64,000 nt of DNA from Flaveria trinervia. Taxonomy: Eukaryota > Streptophyta > Magnoliopsida > Asterales > Asteraceae. Location: NCBI GenBank assembly GCA_025506515.1, contig CM046452.1, forward strand, positions 99,294,311-99,358,310. The letters run 5' to 3'. Shown one piece after another: positions 33,383-52,200 of this stretch. The notes under the pieces were generated by a model, which worked only from the letters and a program-made list of their open reading frames with translations, had not been told where the DNA came from and searched no databases. The position numbers were made by a program, and so were the translations under genes. How positions within the stretch are numbered: the first letter of the stretch is position 1; every line of letters begins with the position of its first letter.

Positions 33383-36005
33383 CGTGCCGGAGTCCGCCGG
33401 TTGCAGCGCCGCTACCGTCTGCCGGAAAGCTGCTCAGTACGGTGGTGAATGTGGTTGCACTCTTATTTTTAGTAGAGATACTATATTATTTTTCGGAAAA
33501 TATCTTACAGAATCGGATTCCTTTTTTTAGAATATATGATTATATGAATGTGGTGAAATTATTTATTTATGTATTACTTTTTGTATACATGGTTAACATA
33601 AATTTTGAAATGGTTAAAGATTTTATATAAACGGATTTTGATTAAAAATTATATTTAGAGTATTATAAGTGTTTTTAGTGACAAACACACGTTCTCTGTT
33701 ATACATTTATTCTACTGAAAATTCGTATTAAAAATATATTTATTTTTGAACTCGCATTTTTTGTTACAAATATACACTTGACCACAAGATATTTCCTTGA
33801 GTATTTCGTCTATTCAACTTGTGAATTAGAAATAAAAAAAAATAAGGGAAGGAGATTGCATTGAACAAGTTAAAGTAGCATAAAATCTATTTCTAATACA
33901 TATAGCTTTATAGTTTGTTTCACTGAAAATTCAGATTATTTTCAATCGTTGTGTATTACCCAAACACAAGCAAAATGTTTGATAAAATACACACAAAATA
34001 TGGACACAAACCTTCAATTTTGACATATAACATGATATTTTCAAATGAATTTCAAGATTAGCATACATAGTTCTTACAGAAGATTGTAAGTTATAACAAT
34101 TTCTAATCAAGTGAACGGCTAAGTATTTGAATACGACGGTTAAAAAATTGAATAAGTAAGCTAATAAACTATTAAAATTTGTGATCACTCATGATTTACT
34201 TACTAATCAAAACCAAAGAAAAAACCTCGATTTCAAGTTGAGATTGTTAACATGTTTCACAAATGTTTTACGCAATACCAAATAGACCAACGTATATGAT
34301 AAGATCATGTCGCAAACTACTGATAAGGTCTACAGAGTATTGGATGGATGTAGAATTTTTCTATATCATAGAAAATATAAAAATCACTTTCAGTAGCACC
34401 CATCAAATTTATGTGTCACCCGGTAATTAAGTTATATGCCTTTTTTTAACAATATATAATCTGGTACGTAGTTTGGGGTAAAATCAATAATCAAATACTT
34501 CAATTTCTTGTTATCAAAGAATACTTGACTGTTTTGTTTGTTCTTATATAGTTATGTGTATATTTCTCGTTTTGTTTGGTTTAAACGATTTAGTGTTGCA
34601 TATTTGTTTAATTTGTTATGGTTATGTATTCATATCCAACTTAAAATTCTCTCACTTGCATATCTAGTTTAAGATTTTTGTCTAACGAAAAGTAAACATT
34701 GAATTTGATTTAATTGGTGACATTAAACGTAATTTCGGTTGTTAGTGTGTTTCGATAAAAATTTTAAATCCGATAAACAAAAGTAACTGATTGGATAATA
34801 ATGATATTATGTTATAAATTTCTAGACCCAGAACTTAGAGAACAACACAGCTTTTATATTACAAAGATCTAAACACCATGCATGATACATTTCTTTATAC
34901 AAAATTAAAGTGACAACTATGTGTATTTTTCTCTAAACACATAACTTTGTAGTCTATGATTCTATAACAAACTATGAATAGACCAGCAGAAAAATTCATC
35001 AAAATTCAAACTTGATCACAATAACACATATACTTATGTTTTTAAAATTCACATATTTCTTATTTTGTGAAACTTAAACTCATATCCATCTGACTGAATA
35101 AACAATTAAACACAAGATAACTCTGTTATTAATAAAGAAAACAGATGAATAGTATATTTTATAATATTTCAAACTAGCGTAATTTTTTAGTGAATTTTGA
35201 ATTCCTCTTTTACTTTCACTTGATTACACGTTAAATTTTGGTTTTCTAAATTTTAACCACATTAGTTTTAATTCAATAGTTTCACATTTAACTATAACTA
35301 CTATTTTTTTCCGCTAAAGTCTAAGATTTTAAAGTTTGTTCATCAAACTATTTGTAATGAAATTGTAGTTTTCCCAATTTTGCCGTTAAATTTAGTTGTT
35401 TTATAGTTTGGCTGCCGAATTGTTGTTCTTTTCTACTCTTACGATTAAAGTTTAGGATCTTAAACATTGAACTTTTTGTTGACTTTAACCACCAAAGTTT
35501 AGAAGTTTAGAGTCTGACCATTAAACTATTCATATCAAAGTTTTATTTTTTCAAGTTTGCACAATGAAGTCTAGTATCTTATTATAAGTTTACAACCAAA
35601 CTTAGATTTTATAGTTTCAGAGAAGCCGGACATTAAACGGTCAACATAACATGGTGTTCCCGTGGGAGAAACGACTAGCCTCCTGACGCGTATTTTTAGA
35701 GCTTGATCACTTAAATTTACTACTTTAAAGTTTCGTCACAATACTTTGCTTATATGGTTTCGGACGAACCAGTATTTATGGCTAAAGTATAACCAGGTTT
35801 CGTGCAATAAAGATGATTAGATCCCGAGGGACAAAAACTAGTTATGCTAACAAAACAAGGAATATCTTATGATTCTCAGAATAAGAAAGTATTCTCTCTC
35901 ACAAAAGGTGTGGTATTAGATAAGCCACATCGACCCCATGGCGAACTAGATCATCACATCACAGAGTCAACAAAAAGCAACCAAATCTTCAAGATTCAGT
36001 GCGCC
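33383..36005. other. intergenic region between divergent BTB and TLC genes
   Basis: The first 80 bases are the likely BTB 5' leader. The rest is AT-rich without a coding frame. At 35300-35620 short words (CCATTAAACTATT, CAAAGTTTAG, AAATTTAG) recur in a degenerate pattern. Regulatory sites for both genes must lie here, but I cannot point to them. Confidence 0.4.
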
Positions 36006-37567
36006 ATGGCGACCGATCATCGTCGTCTTCAGAAGAAGAACCCAACAGGTGCTTTCTTCTTCTTCATGGCTACTCTGATCATGTGGGCTGTCTCTGTTTT
36101 CTTCGAAATCCTGTTCAACAAGCGTACGGAGCTTCTTCCACTCATTTATGGCTTCTGTTTTTACCAATTCTTCAACTGGGTTTGCCGTAATTTCATCTCT
36201 AGAGACCCTCTTTTGGTTAACACATGCGTCTCTCTGCTCCACTCGTCTCTAACCTCTGCTTCAGGTAGTATCTTGACACAATCTGATGAATTGTTATTTC
36301 GTATATTGATGCATTTGTTCGAATTTGTTTAGTTGATTTGATGGCATATTTGTTCTCAATTGTGCTCAATTCAAGAAGATTTTTCAACTTGTTTGGTGCA
36401 TCTGTTTGAAGTTATTGTGTTGATTTGATGGTAAATTGATCTTAATTGCTCAATTCAAGATAATTATGATCTACAAAGATATGCATCATTATCTTCAATT
36501 GAAGCTTTTAACCTTTGGTAGTTAAATGGGGTGTTCTTTAGCTTCAAATCCGGTTCGTAAACATCGTCTTAATCTTGATAATTTTGAATGTAATTTAGAC
36601 AGTATGAAGAAAACTTGAAAATCTATGTAAATTTTGAATTTTCCAAGAATCATGTTTGACCAAAATGTTTTCACTAAAGCAACCAGTACAGGAGACAGGA
36701 GGGGTTTTGAGCTTGATTGTTTTGTATTTCACTTTATTCTTGTCGTCACATCACAATGAGTGCAAATGCGAAATGATCTTTATAAATTTTGCTATAAAAG
36801 GTGAATTTTGGCAACAGTATTTGTACATTAGGCTTGTATGATTGTGAAGGTAGTAAACATGGGCTGAATTTCTTGACAGTGGTGTTCATTTTGGTGAAGC
36901 AGTTGGCATCTCATGGTGTGAATGAGTTATTTGAGCATTCGCAGCTCGTTAACACTACATGGCCATGGGCGTATTCAGCATTGTGCATATCGTGTGGCTA
37001 TTTTGCATACGATCAATTGGATATGTTGCTCTATGGTTTGTATAGTGGATGGATGCCTTCCATTCTATTGCATCATTTTATACTCCTTGGATGCTTTACT
37101 CTAGCCCTATACCGGAATGTCACAATCAACTACCTTATTCTTACTCTTATATGCGAGGTATATGTTGACTTTGACTTTAAATTTGACTTTTGAGATCACA
37201 ACAAAAGTACTTATTGTGGTTATGGATATGAATCTCAACCTTTTGTTATTGTGATTGTCAGTTGCATTCTATCTTTCTACATGTGAGAAAAGTAAGACGG
37301 ATGGCTGGCATACGTGATGGAAAGAGCAAGCTAGTGAAATTCGAGTGGTTCTTAAATATGGGCACTTTCTTATTCGCACGTCTCTTATCTCATGTACTAA
37401 TTACAGCCAAGCTAGTCAAAGACGCTTCTAAGTTTGAGAAAGGAATCGAGCTCCCACTCGCACTATTTGGTATGGCGGGAATGAATTTGCTCAATGTTTT
37501 CCTTGGTATAGATCTTTACAATGCTTTTAAGAGGGAGAGAAGTCGGCATAACATTCATGAATCATAG
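36006..37567 (+). CDS. TLC-domain multi-pass membrane protein, three exons, 280 aa
   Basis: Exons 36006-36264, 36880-37157 and 37262-37567 have GT-AG borders and sum to 843 bases including TAG. The start GCCATGGCG fits plant initiation context. The protein has several hydrophobic segments: residues about 15-35, 42-60, 80-95, 115-130, 145-165, plus two near the C-terminus around LNMGTFLFARLLSHVLI and LALFGMAGMNLLNVFLGI. A His pair at residues 151-152 in SILLHHFILLG is typical of TLC (TRAM/LAG1/CLN8) domains. The size fits the TMEM136/TLCD-like branch rather than ceramide synthase, which is longer and has a Lag1p motif. Probable role in ER or Golgi lipid handling; substrate unknown. Confidence 0.88.
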
Positions 37568-39092
37568 ATTTTTTTTATTTGGAATTTGATGCAAGATAAT
37601 GATTGTACAATGCATCTTTGTTTGGAAAACATCCATATTTCTACATTGGAAGATAATAAAATGTTGATTTTGGTTGCTCTACAAATATTTGACTCGCTAA
37701 TTAGCTAGAGCATGCAACCTCTGCAAAATACCGGATCCATGAATGTGATCATGATAAATTGACAGAATGCAAAACAGGGACTACAAAACTTGCAGATGTT
37801 TCTCAACATCGTGTGCATCTTCAACCCTCATGATAGTGATAAATCTATTATGTAGGTCGGATAAAACATCATGGATTTGATTCGAAGGTTTGAGCAGTGC
37901 ATCCATGGTAAAAACAACTCGAAGGCATAACAACAGAGATCGATAGGGGGAAATGGACGGGTTGAATAACATGTTAAAACAGGGTTTAAAAATAGGTTTT
38001 TCCTAAAACTTGAAATAGACTAAAGAGTTGGGTTGAATTAAAACATCTTCGTTTACGTTTATTTAAATGGTACTATGTATGTATACAAAGATTATTTTAT
38101 CGTGATAACAATTTTTTCTTTTCTTTTATGTTTTTTGTAAAAAACGAGCTAAAGGTTGTTTAAATATAATTCTATAATTTGGTATTGACAAGTTTTGATC
38201 CAATTAACATGTTTTGACTCACGTAACTAGAAGCGGAACTTTAGGAAAGAAAACATCAAAGAACACCAAATATAATTTATTCGTGGCATTGACTTGCATC
38301 ATCTTTCGGTGGACCTTCACACAAATCAAACCTGTTTGTTAAGATTGTTGGCGGTACATATCTGGTGGTACATGTAAATCATGTATTTGGTAAAGTTGTT
38401 TCTTATTGTTATAACAACCGCTACCTATTACCAGAATACTCTATTGTTCTGCTAAACAATAGAATCAGTATCACATGAAAACCATTTATTTTGTTCTTTT
38501 TGTTATTACGAAACACTCGTTATTGGTTAAAAAGTCGCATGAAGTTTTTTTAATCCTATATTCTTATCGTCTCCTGTGGTGAATATAATATTTTAGAGGG
38601 TTGAAGACACTGCATAAGAAAAAAATTAATAACAAAAAATTCTATTGGTAAAGATGGTTACTGATGAAATTATGTCAGCAATCAACATTTGGAAAAACAG
38701 ACGTGGTAATCTATATCAAGTTTGAAATCTAAGCCTCAAAACTGGACATGGGTATCAAGATATTTAGAAACATGTTACATCTTTGTAATTTATAATAAAA
38801 ATTGTATTTAAACAAATTGACAATACAACAAGCTAAGAATATCATACAAACGAATGGGATAGTAAGGTTTTGTTTGATCTAGGTGATACAGGAATATTAT
38901 CATATTGATTCTATGTTTTTATTTTGGTTATCAACGAAGCAACACTTGGTTGGAACTTGGAACTTAAGCTATGTTTATTTCTTTGGTGATTTTTTACGAT
39001 GTATGTTTCAATGTACTCATTTTAATATTATTTGTACTGCTTGTAACATTCAATACGAACAAGAACCCTGGCTGTTCAAGAAGTAACAACAC

Positions 39093-39129
<37 letters not shown>

Positions 39130-40119
39130 TAATAATAATCTCAAAACAAAATATATAAAAATTAATAATTACAATAAAACTTAATAATTACAATAAAATA
39201 GCCCTGATAGATTAAAATAACAAGTAGTGAAAATAAATAAATAATAATAACAATAATAATTCTAAGAATATTTAAAGATTTTACACTAACAATAATATGT
39301 TACTGTTGCCTGTTGAGCTTCAATTGAAAGAAAAAAAACTAGTGGTCAAACGAGAAACAGGGATGCAATTACAAAAGTGGATATGCTCCTACATCGTCCA
39401 CACATTTGGACCTTATATCCAGACAAATTTCAATATTTCTGGGCGTGTTTGTATTTTTATGATCAAACAATTGTTGTATGTTAGTTAAACATATGGTTAA
39501 AAATAATTTTTAACAACTAATATAATAATAAATTAAATATAACCAGTTTAAAATAGAAGTATGTTATAAATACAACCTATTTAATTTCATATCTTTATTT
39601 CTTTTTATAGATGCATAAAGAGAGATAGAGACAATATAGTGTTTAAATAACAAAATGATATTTATATAACACAACCATTATAATATCACCAATAGTATTT
39701 TATACTCGATTAAAAGTTAATACGAAAATATCCATTAAAACAGATTATTTGTTCATCAATTATTAAAATTAATTACTTTAGACAGATAAACCTTTTATCA
39801 TGACATCTTTGTAAATCTTATCATCACACAAGACCACACGATTTTCTCAATCTCAAAGTTTTTATACATGAAAAACACAGTTTTATAAAGTTTTCTTTTC
39901 ATATATCATATTTAAAAAACCCTGTTTTATCACGACTTAAACCCTCAACATTATTAAAACACAACTATACATTCATCAGGTATCATTAAACTACAGATTT
40001 TTTTGATGTCTTGAATATTATTAACGCGTTAAACGTTACATACAACTTACAATAAGAGTTTGGATAAGGAATTTAGCATATACTTTCAAATACAAGTATA
40101 AAAATAGGTAAAGAGAATA
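37568..40119. other. intergenic region with (AAT)n microsatellite
   Basis: No gene is supported. The minus ORF at 37781-37972 has no recognisable motif. A trinucleotide run of ATA/AAT covers about 39094-39140. The remainder is AT-rich. Confidence 0.4.
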
Positions 40120-40331
40120 AACAATCACACCCCCTTAGGCCTTAACAGTGGCACTTCCGTCTGAACCTCCAAGCATCTGCTCTTTGGATTCTCCGCCCGT
40201 CAATAGCGACTCTTATTTCAACATTGCCACCACCAAACCCTTATAATCAGCAAAGAGCCTCTGCTCATCATCATCATCATCATCATCTCAAGCTTGTTGC
40301 GATTTGGTTTCTTAATCGCAATCGCTCGAGG
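40120..40331 (+). promoter_or_regulatory. probable promoter-proximal region and non-coding first exon of the LACS9 gene
   Basis: The sequence turns C/T-rich (CTTCCGTCTGAACCTCC, a CATCAT run at 40267-40287) and ends TCGCTCGAG/GTAACA at 40331, a good splice donor. The matching acceptor would be near 42503-42520 just before the ATG at 42525. A long intron in the 5' leader is common in plant genes. Transcript data are needed to fix the start. Confidence 0.5.
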
Positions 40332-41206
40332 TAACAATAGCCCCAATTTTATGTACGATTTTTGTGTTTTAATCTCGTATGCTGTTGATTTCACCTTCTG
40401 GTTGTAGCATTTTGCTTAATGCACGTTGTTGATCTGAGAATTGCAAATGTTTCTGCTCTAGTTACGATCTGTATCCATGTGTAGATGTTGATTATCCAGA
40501 TTAATTATTTTCAATTGGAATTGAAATGTGTTGGAATGAAATCATGAATCATTACTTAAACCACATGACATGAAATCGAAGTTCATAGGATGATTAATGA
40601 TTTTAATCTAGTAGTTGTGAAACGTATTCATTGACCTATGGAGAGTGAGTATTTCATGTATACTTTATGCTAATGGTCTGATTAAGATGTCTTAACAACC
40701 TTAATGAGTCTACATTGTGTTGTTTGTGGGCTAGTTGAATCCAAATAAAAATCCTTGAAAGGAAAAACGAGCTAGTAATCAAAATGGTCAGTTTGAAGAA
40801 ATAATGACACCCTAGAACTGAGATTTTTGCTGTATATAATCTTTTGTAGATATGTTGTTGAAATCTATCTGGTTGACACTTTATCAAATGCATAACAGTG
40901 CATGGTTTAGTTCACTGCAAGTTTCTCGATTAAAAAGAAGCAACTGGTTGATATAGAGAGTTTGCATTTTGGAATAATAAAGACTATAATATACAGGAAG
41001 TGCATGAACCTAGTGAGTAGTAATTCAGTGAGTTCATATACATATTTGTAGCCAAGTGGCTATAAGACATTGATTTAAAAGTTCAAAATGTTCTCCTCTG
41101 ATTTTGCTACATTTTTCTCATTGAAGTTAACTTGTTGGCTTAAATACAAGTTTTAAGCATCTGAACAATTTAATATATTCTAATGGCCTTTTGGCATCTT
41201 GTAACC

Positions 41207-41447
41207 TAGGGGTGTCATTCGGGTTTTTTAATCGGGTTTCGGGTTGTTTGGTTCGGGTTCCTCAGTTTTTTAGGTGTAGGAAATCAACCCGAAGACCAAA
41301 CCAAATAAGCAACATTTAATCGGTTTTTGGATCTCGATATTTGGGTTTATTCGGGTCGGGTAATCGGTAATTGGGTTAAACTAAACCATTAAGCTTTAAA
41401 TTATTTGCTATCTCACATGTTTGTGTAAACAATACATATATACATAC

Positions 41448-41498
<51 letters not shown>

Positions 41499-41902
41499 GT
41501 TTTATTTATTATCTTGATCGGAAAGTTTTGACATATTTACATTCTTTTTATTATGTATATTTATAAATTAAATGACATTATATATTAATTATCCTCAAAT
41601 TTTATATAATAAATTTGAACCACAACAATTTAATATAAAGTTTAGAAAATCATGTTTGCAAATCTTGTAAATGGTAGCATAATACACGTATATATAAATC
41701 ATGGAAATTTTTTAAAAATAATATTCGGGTTAATCGGGTTGACCCAAATCTTAAAAACTCAACCCAAAGACCAAACCATTTATAAAAACCGGGTTCGGGT
41801 TAGTGTAATAATCGGGTTGGGTTGCTCGGGTTAGTTCTTAATTGGGTTCGGAGTGATTTTGTTCGGGTTTTATATTCGGTTCGGGTAAAAAACACACCCC
41901 TA
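41207..41902. mobile_element. hAT-type MITE, 696 bp, target duplication TTGTAACC
   Basis: Ends TAGGGGTGT...ACACCCCTA, flanked by the 8-bp duplication TTGTAACC at 41199-41206 and 41903-41910, the length typical of hAT. The interior has CGGGTT words at both sides and a TA microsatellite (41436-41500). It sits in the putative leader intron of LACS9. Confidence 0.88.
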
Positions 41903-42524
41903 TTGTAACCTAAATTGTTTTTTGATTTTGGTTGAGCGATTAACTAAATTCTACATCATGTTTTTCACTGATCATTAAAGCTTGTAGTAAAACTAACTAT
42001 AATATATGGTTTCTGATGACATATAGCACATGCATCAAAAGCAATTACGAGGGGGATGGCATGTACCTACTCACCATTGCTACTATCGGGCAGCGGGATT
42101 GGGTAGGACTTAAAAATTATAACCTTCCACTTTAAAAACCAGAACCTACAAAAACAATTATGAGGGGATGACATGTACCTTCTCACCATACACCCGAAAA
42201 ATGCAGTATCCAAAAATTGTTCAGCTACACACAACAAATAATGGTTTATAGTTGTAGATGGTGATACACAAAGTTAGAACATCTTATCCATTTCTTTTTG
42301 TTCACTTCTTAGGAATTAAAACATGCCCATTAGTGTGTTCGGGGTGGCAGTACTATAAAGTCAAATATTATAGATTGCCAATAATTGATCACGAATAAAA
42401 AGCAGCATCATTTCAATATAGTTTTGCAGTCTTAATATTGTTTTGTTTCCTTAATAATTGAGGTAAAATTGATTAGTTAAAATTATGTTTTAGTATTTAG
42501 GTCCATTTTTGGAATTACAAGGAC

Positions 42525-47959
<5,435 letters not shown>

Positions 47960-49201
47960 TTGATGGTTGGTTTTATGCATAAACAGAATAATTATCTTAA
48001 CTGATTTTTGTTAGTCTTTCAGTTCACCTTTTTTAATTCCATATCCATCATGAAGTAAAGTGGTCAGATATATTTGGGCAAAAGTCATAAATATATCAAT
48101 GTACTTTTATATTCGATTCGAGTGTAATTAGTTTCGTTTAGTTTGATTTATTAGAAGATGGTTTTATGATTCGTTAATCATTTGGTAACATGGCAATCAC
48201 CTTATACAAAATGATGATAAGAGAGTTAAATGGCTTCCAAATTGGAAACCCCAAAATCAAACACATACTCATGAGAACTCAACCCTAACATATGCATGAG
48301 GTTGCTACTTATCACCCTTTGATGATGATGTACCAACTTGTTGGATCTTAATTACCACTGATAATCAATATCAACTGTAGCTTATTCCAACAATCAATTT
48401 TATACATCAATCATGCAAATCCAAAAAAAATTCTAGTGTATAATTGATGGACCAAACTTTTGTTGATCTTGGTCTCTCAGGGGTATTGCCTCTTGCACCC
48501 TGTCAAGGGCGCTACCCTTTGAGACACCCATAGGGACCCTTCGAGACACCCATAGGGACCCTTCGAGACACCCATAGGGGGTCTCACAAGGTTTCTTGGT
48601 ACCAAAAATTATATTAGTATCAAACATGGGTGTATTCAATTCCTCCTAACTTGTGTTAATATTTGTTATAAGTTCACTTTGGTCTTAAGTAGACTCGACT
48701 AAACTAAAATGGTGTTGCTGCAAGTTCATAGGTTAAAATGCTATAATATAGTACCACCTGCTAAGAAGTAACAACCATGGGATGCATTGGGCATTGAAGC
48801 TTTTGTACATCATGTAAGTTTTGGATTAACACATTAAACAACCCATCCCCTCAGATAAGGTATCACAGTAACAACAGTAAACGATTCTAAAGATGTCCAA
48901 ATCGTCCTTTCATTACTTTTTTAGGAAAAATGAACTCAAATAGTCGCAATTTCCGACTTGTATAAAATTGTTTCAATGAGTGAAGAATCTAAGCATGAAA
49001 AAATGACCAAAAAACAAGGGCTTTTTTGAAGAGAACTATAGGAACAAATTAGTAGAACAAAAATACAAGGCAGGGGAAGAGTAAAGAAAATATAACACAT
49101 ACAGCCTTCTAATGCCTACGAAGCATCAGCAACCTCGTTGTCTTCTGATTTGAAAATCAGGCGCAAACAAGTATATATAATGTATACCGTATAAGCTTTA
49201 C
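47960..49201. other. intergenic region between convergent LACS9 and ORP1 genes
   Basis: Holds both 3' untranslated regions. A small tandem array at about 48513-48580 repeats TTCGAGACACCCATAGGGAC (about 24-bp period, three copies); on the minus strand it reads as a short repeated peptide without support. No gene is seen. Confidence 0.5.
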
Positions 49202-52200
49202 TCAGTCCAATGTCTGATCTGAAGAAAACTGTCCAAAAATGTCAGGACATGAATCCCACTTAGCTTGTTCTCTAGCCTCCCAATAACCCCCGGTATAAAC
49301 AAAAGTATCGCTTGCTTTATCTTTCGTGAACCACTGTGGCTTCCACCCTCTCTCTTGCATTTTCCTAGCCTGAATTGTGTATTAGAATATGAACATACAT
49401 ATCATGATTGGTTTTAATGCATTTTTAAAGGTTTTTAACAATTATGTATAAGCGTGTACCTGTCGCTGGCGTTGCTCTAATCTTAGTTTCTCTGCATTTG
49501 CCATTTCATACTCGCCGTTTTCTAAACACCTTTGGTCTGGTCTTAGCCTTGAATCAGTTGGTGGAAGCTTCTCCTGAAAAAAAATATATAAACCAACAAA
49601 TTATTAAAACAATGAATAGAGATTTCATCAATATTCCAAGTGAAAGTTTTACCTTGAGTCCCGGAGTAAGCTCATTTAAGGTAATAGCAAAGCGAGTTAG
49701 ATTATATCTTGTGGGAACTTTTGGAGGTTTGCTTCTTCGCCACAGCAAACGAGCATCTGAAAATGGGTCACCTTTTCCTTTTCCAGAACAGTCTCCATTA
49801 ACAAAATGCATGCTTTCATCCCATTTGCCAATTAAGGTTGCTGCAGTTTTTCCACTCCTATCTTGAACAACGCCTTGTACCTGCATCAAGATTAGATTGT
49901 TAGTTCAAATTGATGATGAAATGGCATAACAAGGTATCATGTTTCTAAGTACAAATTGTCAATCCTACTAAGTTTCAAGCAATCTAAAAATTTGTCATAG
50001 AGTACCACAAACACATTCATATAAACTGACAATGGTCTGATATAGCAAGAAGCTTCACCCTGAACCAACCAAGGGGCCAAAGTATGATCTTAACACGTTA
50101 TGTAAATGTTCATTTTTTCTAATTAAGTTCATGAGGAGATAATATCAGTAACTGATACAGGTGATTGGTGAATATAAGTCTGGCATCATCAAACATATCT
50201 GCTATTAACTGCTGCAACTTTAAACACGATTAAAAAAGGATACATGTCTTTCGAGTCGATAGAAGGAAATTGAATCACACCACATAGGGTTATTAACTTC
50301 TTATGGCACCACATGGGGTGTAACTAACACATCCATTAGAAGTGAAACTTGAGAGAAATGGCAGAAACAAGAAAAACCTGATGGGGGTTCCGCTCTATAA
50401 TAGACTGCTCCTTGAATTTCAGCTTACAGGAATAATTTTGATTCCCTTGGATACGCATTGTGCCATAATGGTCACAATAAAGTTTCCCCAAAATAAGGTT
50501 GTATATGGATGTTGTAACCTGAAACAAGATCCAAGCATCCTTCAATACAAAAGTTGCAAAAGAATAGAAAATGCAATTAGCATTTATGCAGTACCTTATT
50601 CCACTGAAAAACTTCTCCATCATCAAATTTCAAAGTTAAAACCCCAACAGGATCAAGCTGAATTGAACGACCCCAAAATTTGCTTTTCAAATTGCTATCT
50701 CCCCAGAACTTCCATCCTTTACCCTCACAGTGACATGCTACAATCATTGGGTGATGACTGACCTGTTGCAAGATTAAAACAATTAACCGGAAGGATTTAA
50801 CAGAATATTTGACACTAAAAAGTTGGAAGATAATAATTCACAGTCTTAGTAGAGAGTAAACCTTTTCAGAAAAAAACCGAAGGCCTTTATCTGGATAATC
50901 TGCCTCATAAGTCTCCCCTAGCAATGGATTAAAAGGTTTGCAGTTTCTTCCTTCAGTAGACGCGTATCCAGATACTGCAAATGCAGCCACATTCAAAATC
51001 CGCATAAGGCTGTTACCCTAAAACAGATTTGGTAATGAATTGATGAGACTCAAATGTAAGAAATCTGTAGCAGAGTCATCCAAACACATGATAAGATGAC
51101 AAAGGAAAACCATATAAATATTCAACTTATAGTAGGGGATAAAAATAAATTACATAACAAGACTTCAAGGAGCTAAATTGACTTGGAAGATTTCCTCCAT
51201 TGTTTTTCATTAAGATGATATTTTCAACCTAACAGCTAAAGTCAAGACAGTCCAATTTTATTAAGAGATATGAAGTATGATAATCATACTCCCTCTTATT
51301 CTGTCTTCTCTTCTATAGCCAATCAATCTCACCACTGACAAGCTTACATCAGCTATCTTTCTATCATTCATGGCTCCTAAATGATTAAACAAACTTCACA
51401 ACATCTGTACAGAGAAGATATTGCAACTTCATAATAATTTAACAAACTCACCCTTTTGCCCCATTCATATGCACGGTCAAGAAGATAAGAGTACTCCAAA
51501 TCTTCAAAACATTTTTGCAGAGAAGAAATAGGTTCGTTGAAGTATACAGGAAGACACACTTTCGTAAGATCTTTTCCGATATTATCTTTGATCATTGACC
51601 AAAGACTAACTCCCTTCTCTTTTTCAATAGGATCTGGTAACTTCTTCCTTCTCTTAACACGAGGAAAATTAGTACCAACTGATCTAATCGAAGCATCAAT
51701 TTCTGGTTCATTAACTTGAAAATCATCATCATCAGATGTAAAGGATGACGACCTCATGTCAGACCCACTACTTCTAAAAGAACCAGATGATAAAAAGTCC
51801 CGAGTGTCAAAGAAGGCATTATCTTCTTCATCTGATTCTTCTTCTGCCGCATCTCCCCTATCATTATCATCTTCTGATTCACTCAGGCTTGCATCTGACA
51901 ATTATCAGAAATTATAAAATTACAAGAAAAGCAATTGAGCATATATAACACAATCCCAGACAATCAAAATTCAAAGCAAACCATCTAACCATATATTCCT
52001 TGTAGGGAGAAAAAATCTTAGAAGTCAAGAATGTGATTAGTCTCAAATAGAATAACTTTACAAGCATACCACTGTATTTCTCTTGCCTTAGTCTTGAAGT
52101 TGCCCCAACTTCTTTTGACAGCCTTTGGCTCTCATCTACTACCGTGTTCTCGAGGTCAACCTTTTCTGTCTACAAGCAACAAAAAACATCACTAAAACTC

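Noticed and set aside
36650..36841. Plus ORF upstream of TLC exon 2
   Set aside because: It is intron sequence; the exon borders at 36264 and 36880 give a continuous phase without it.
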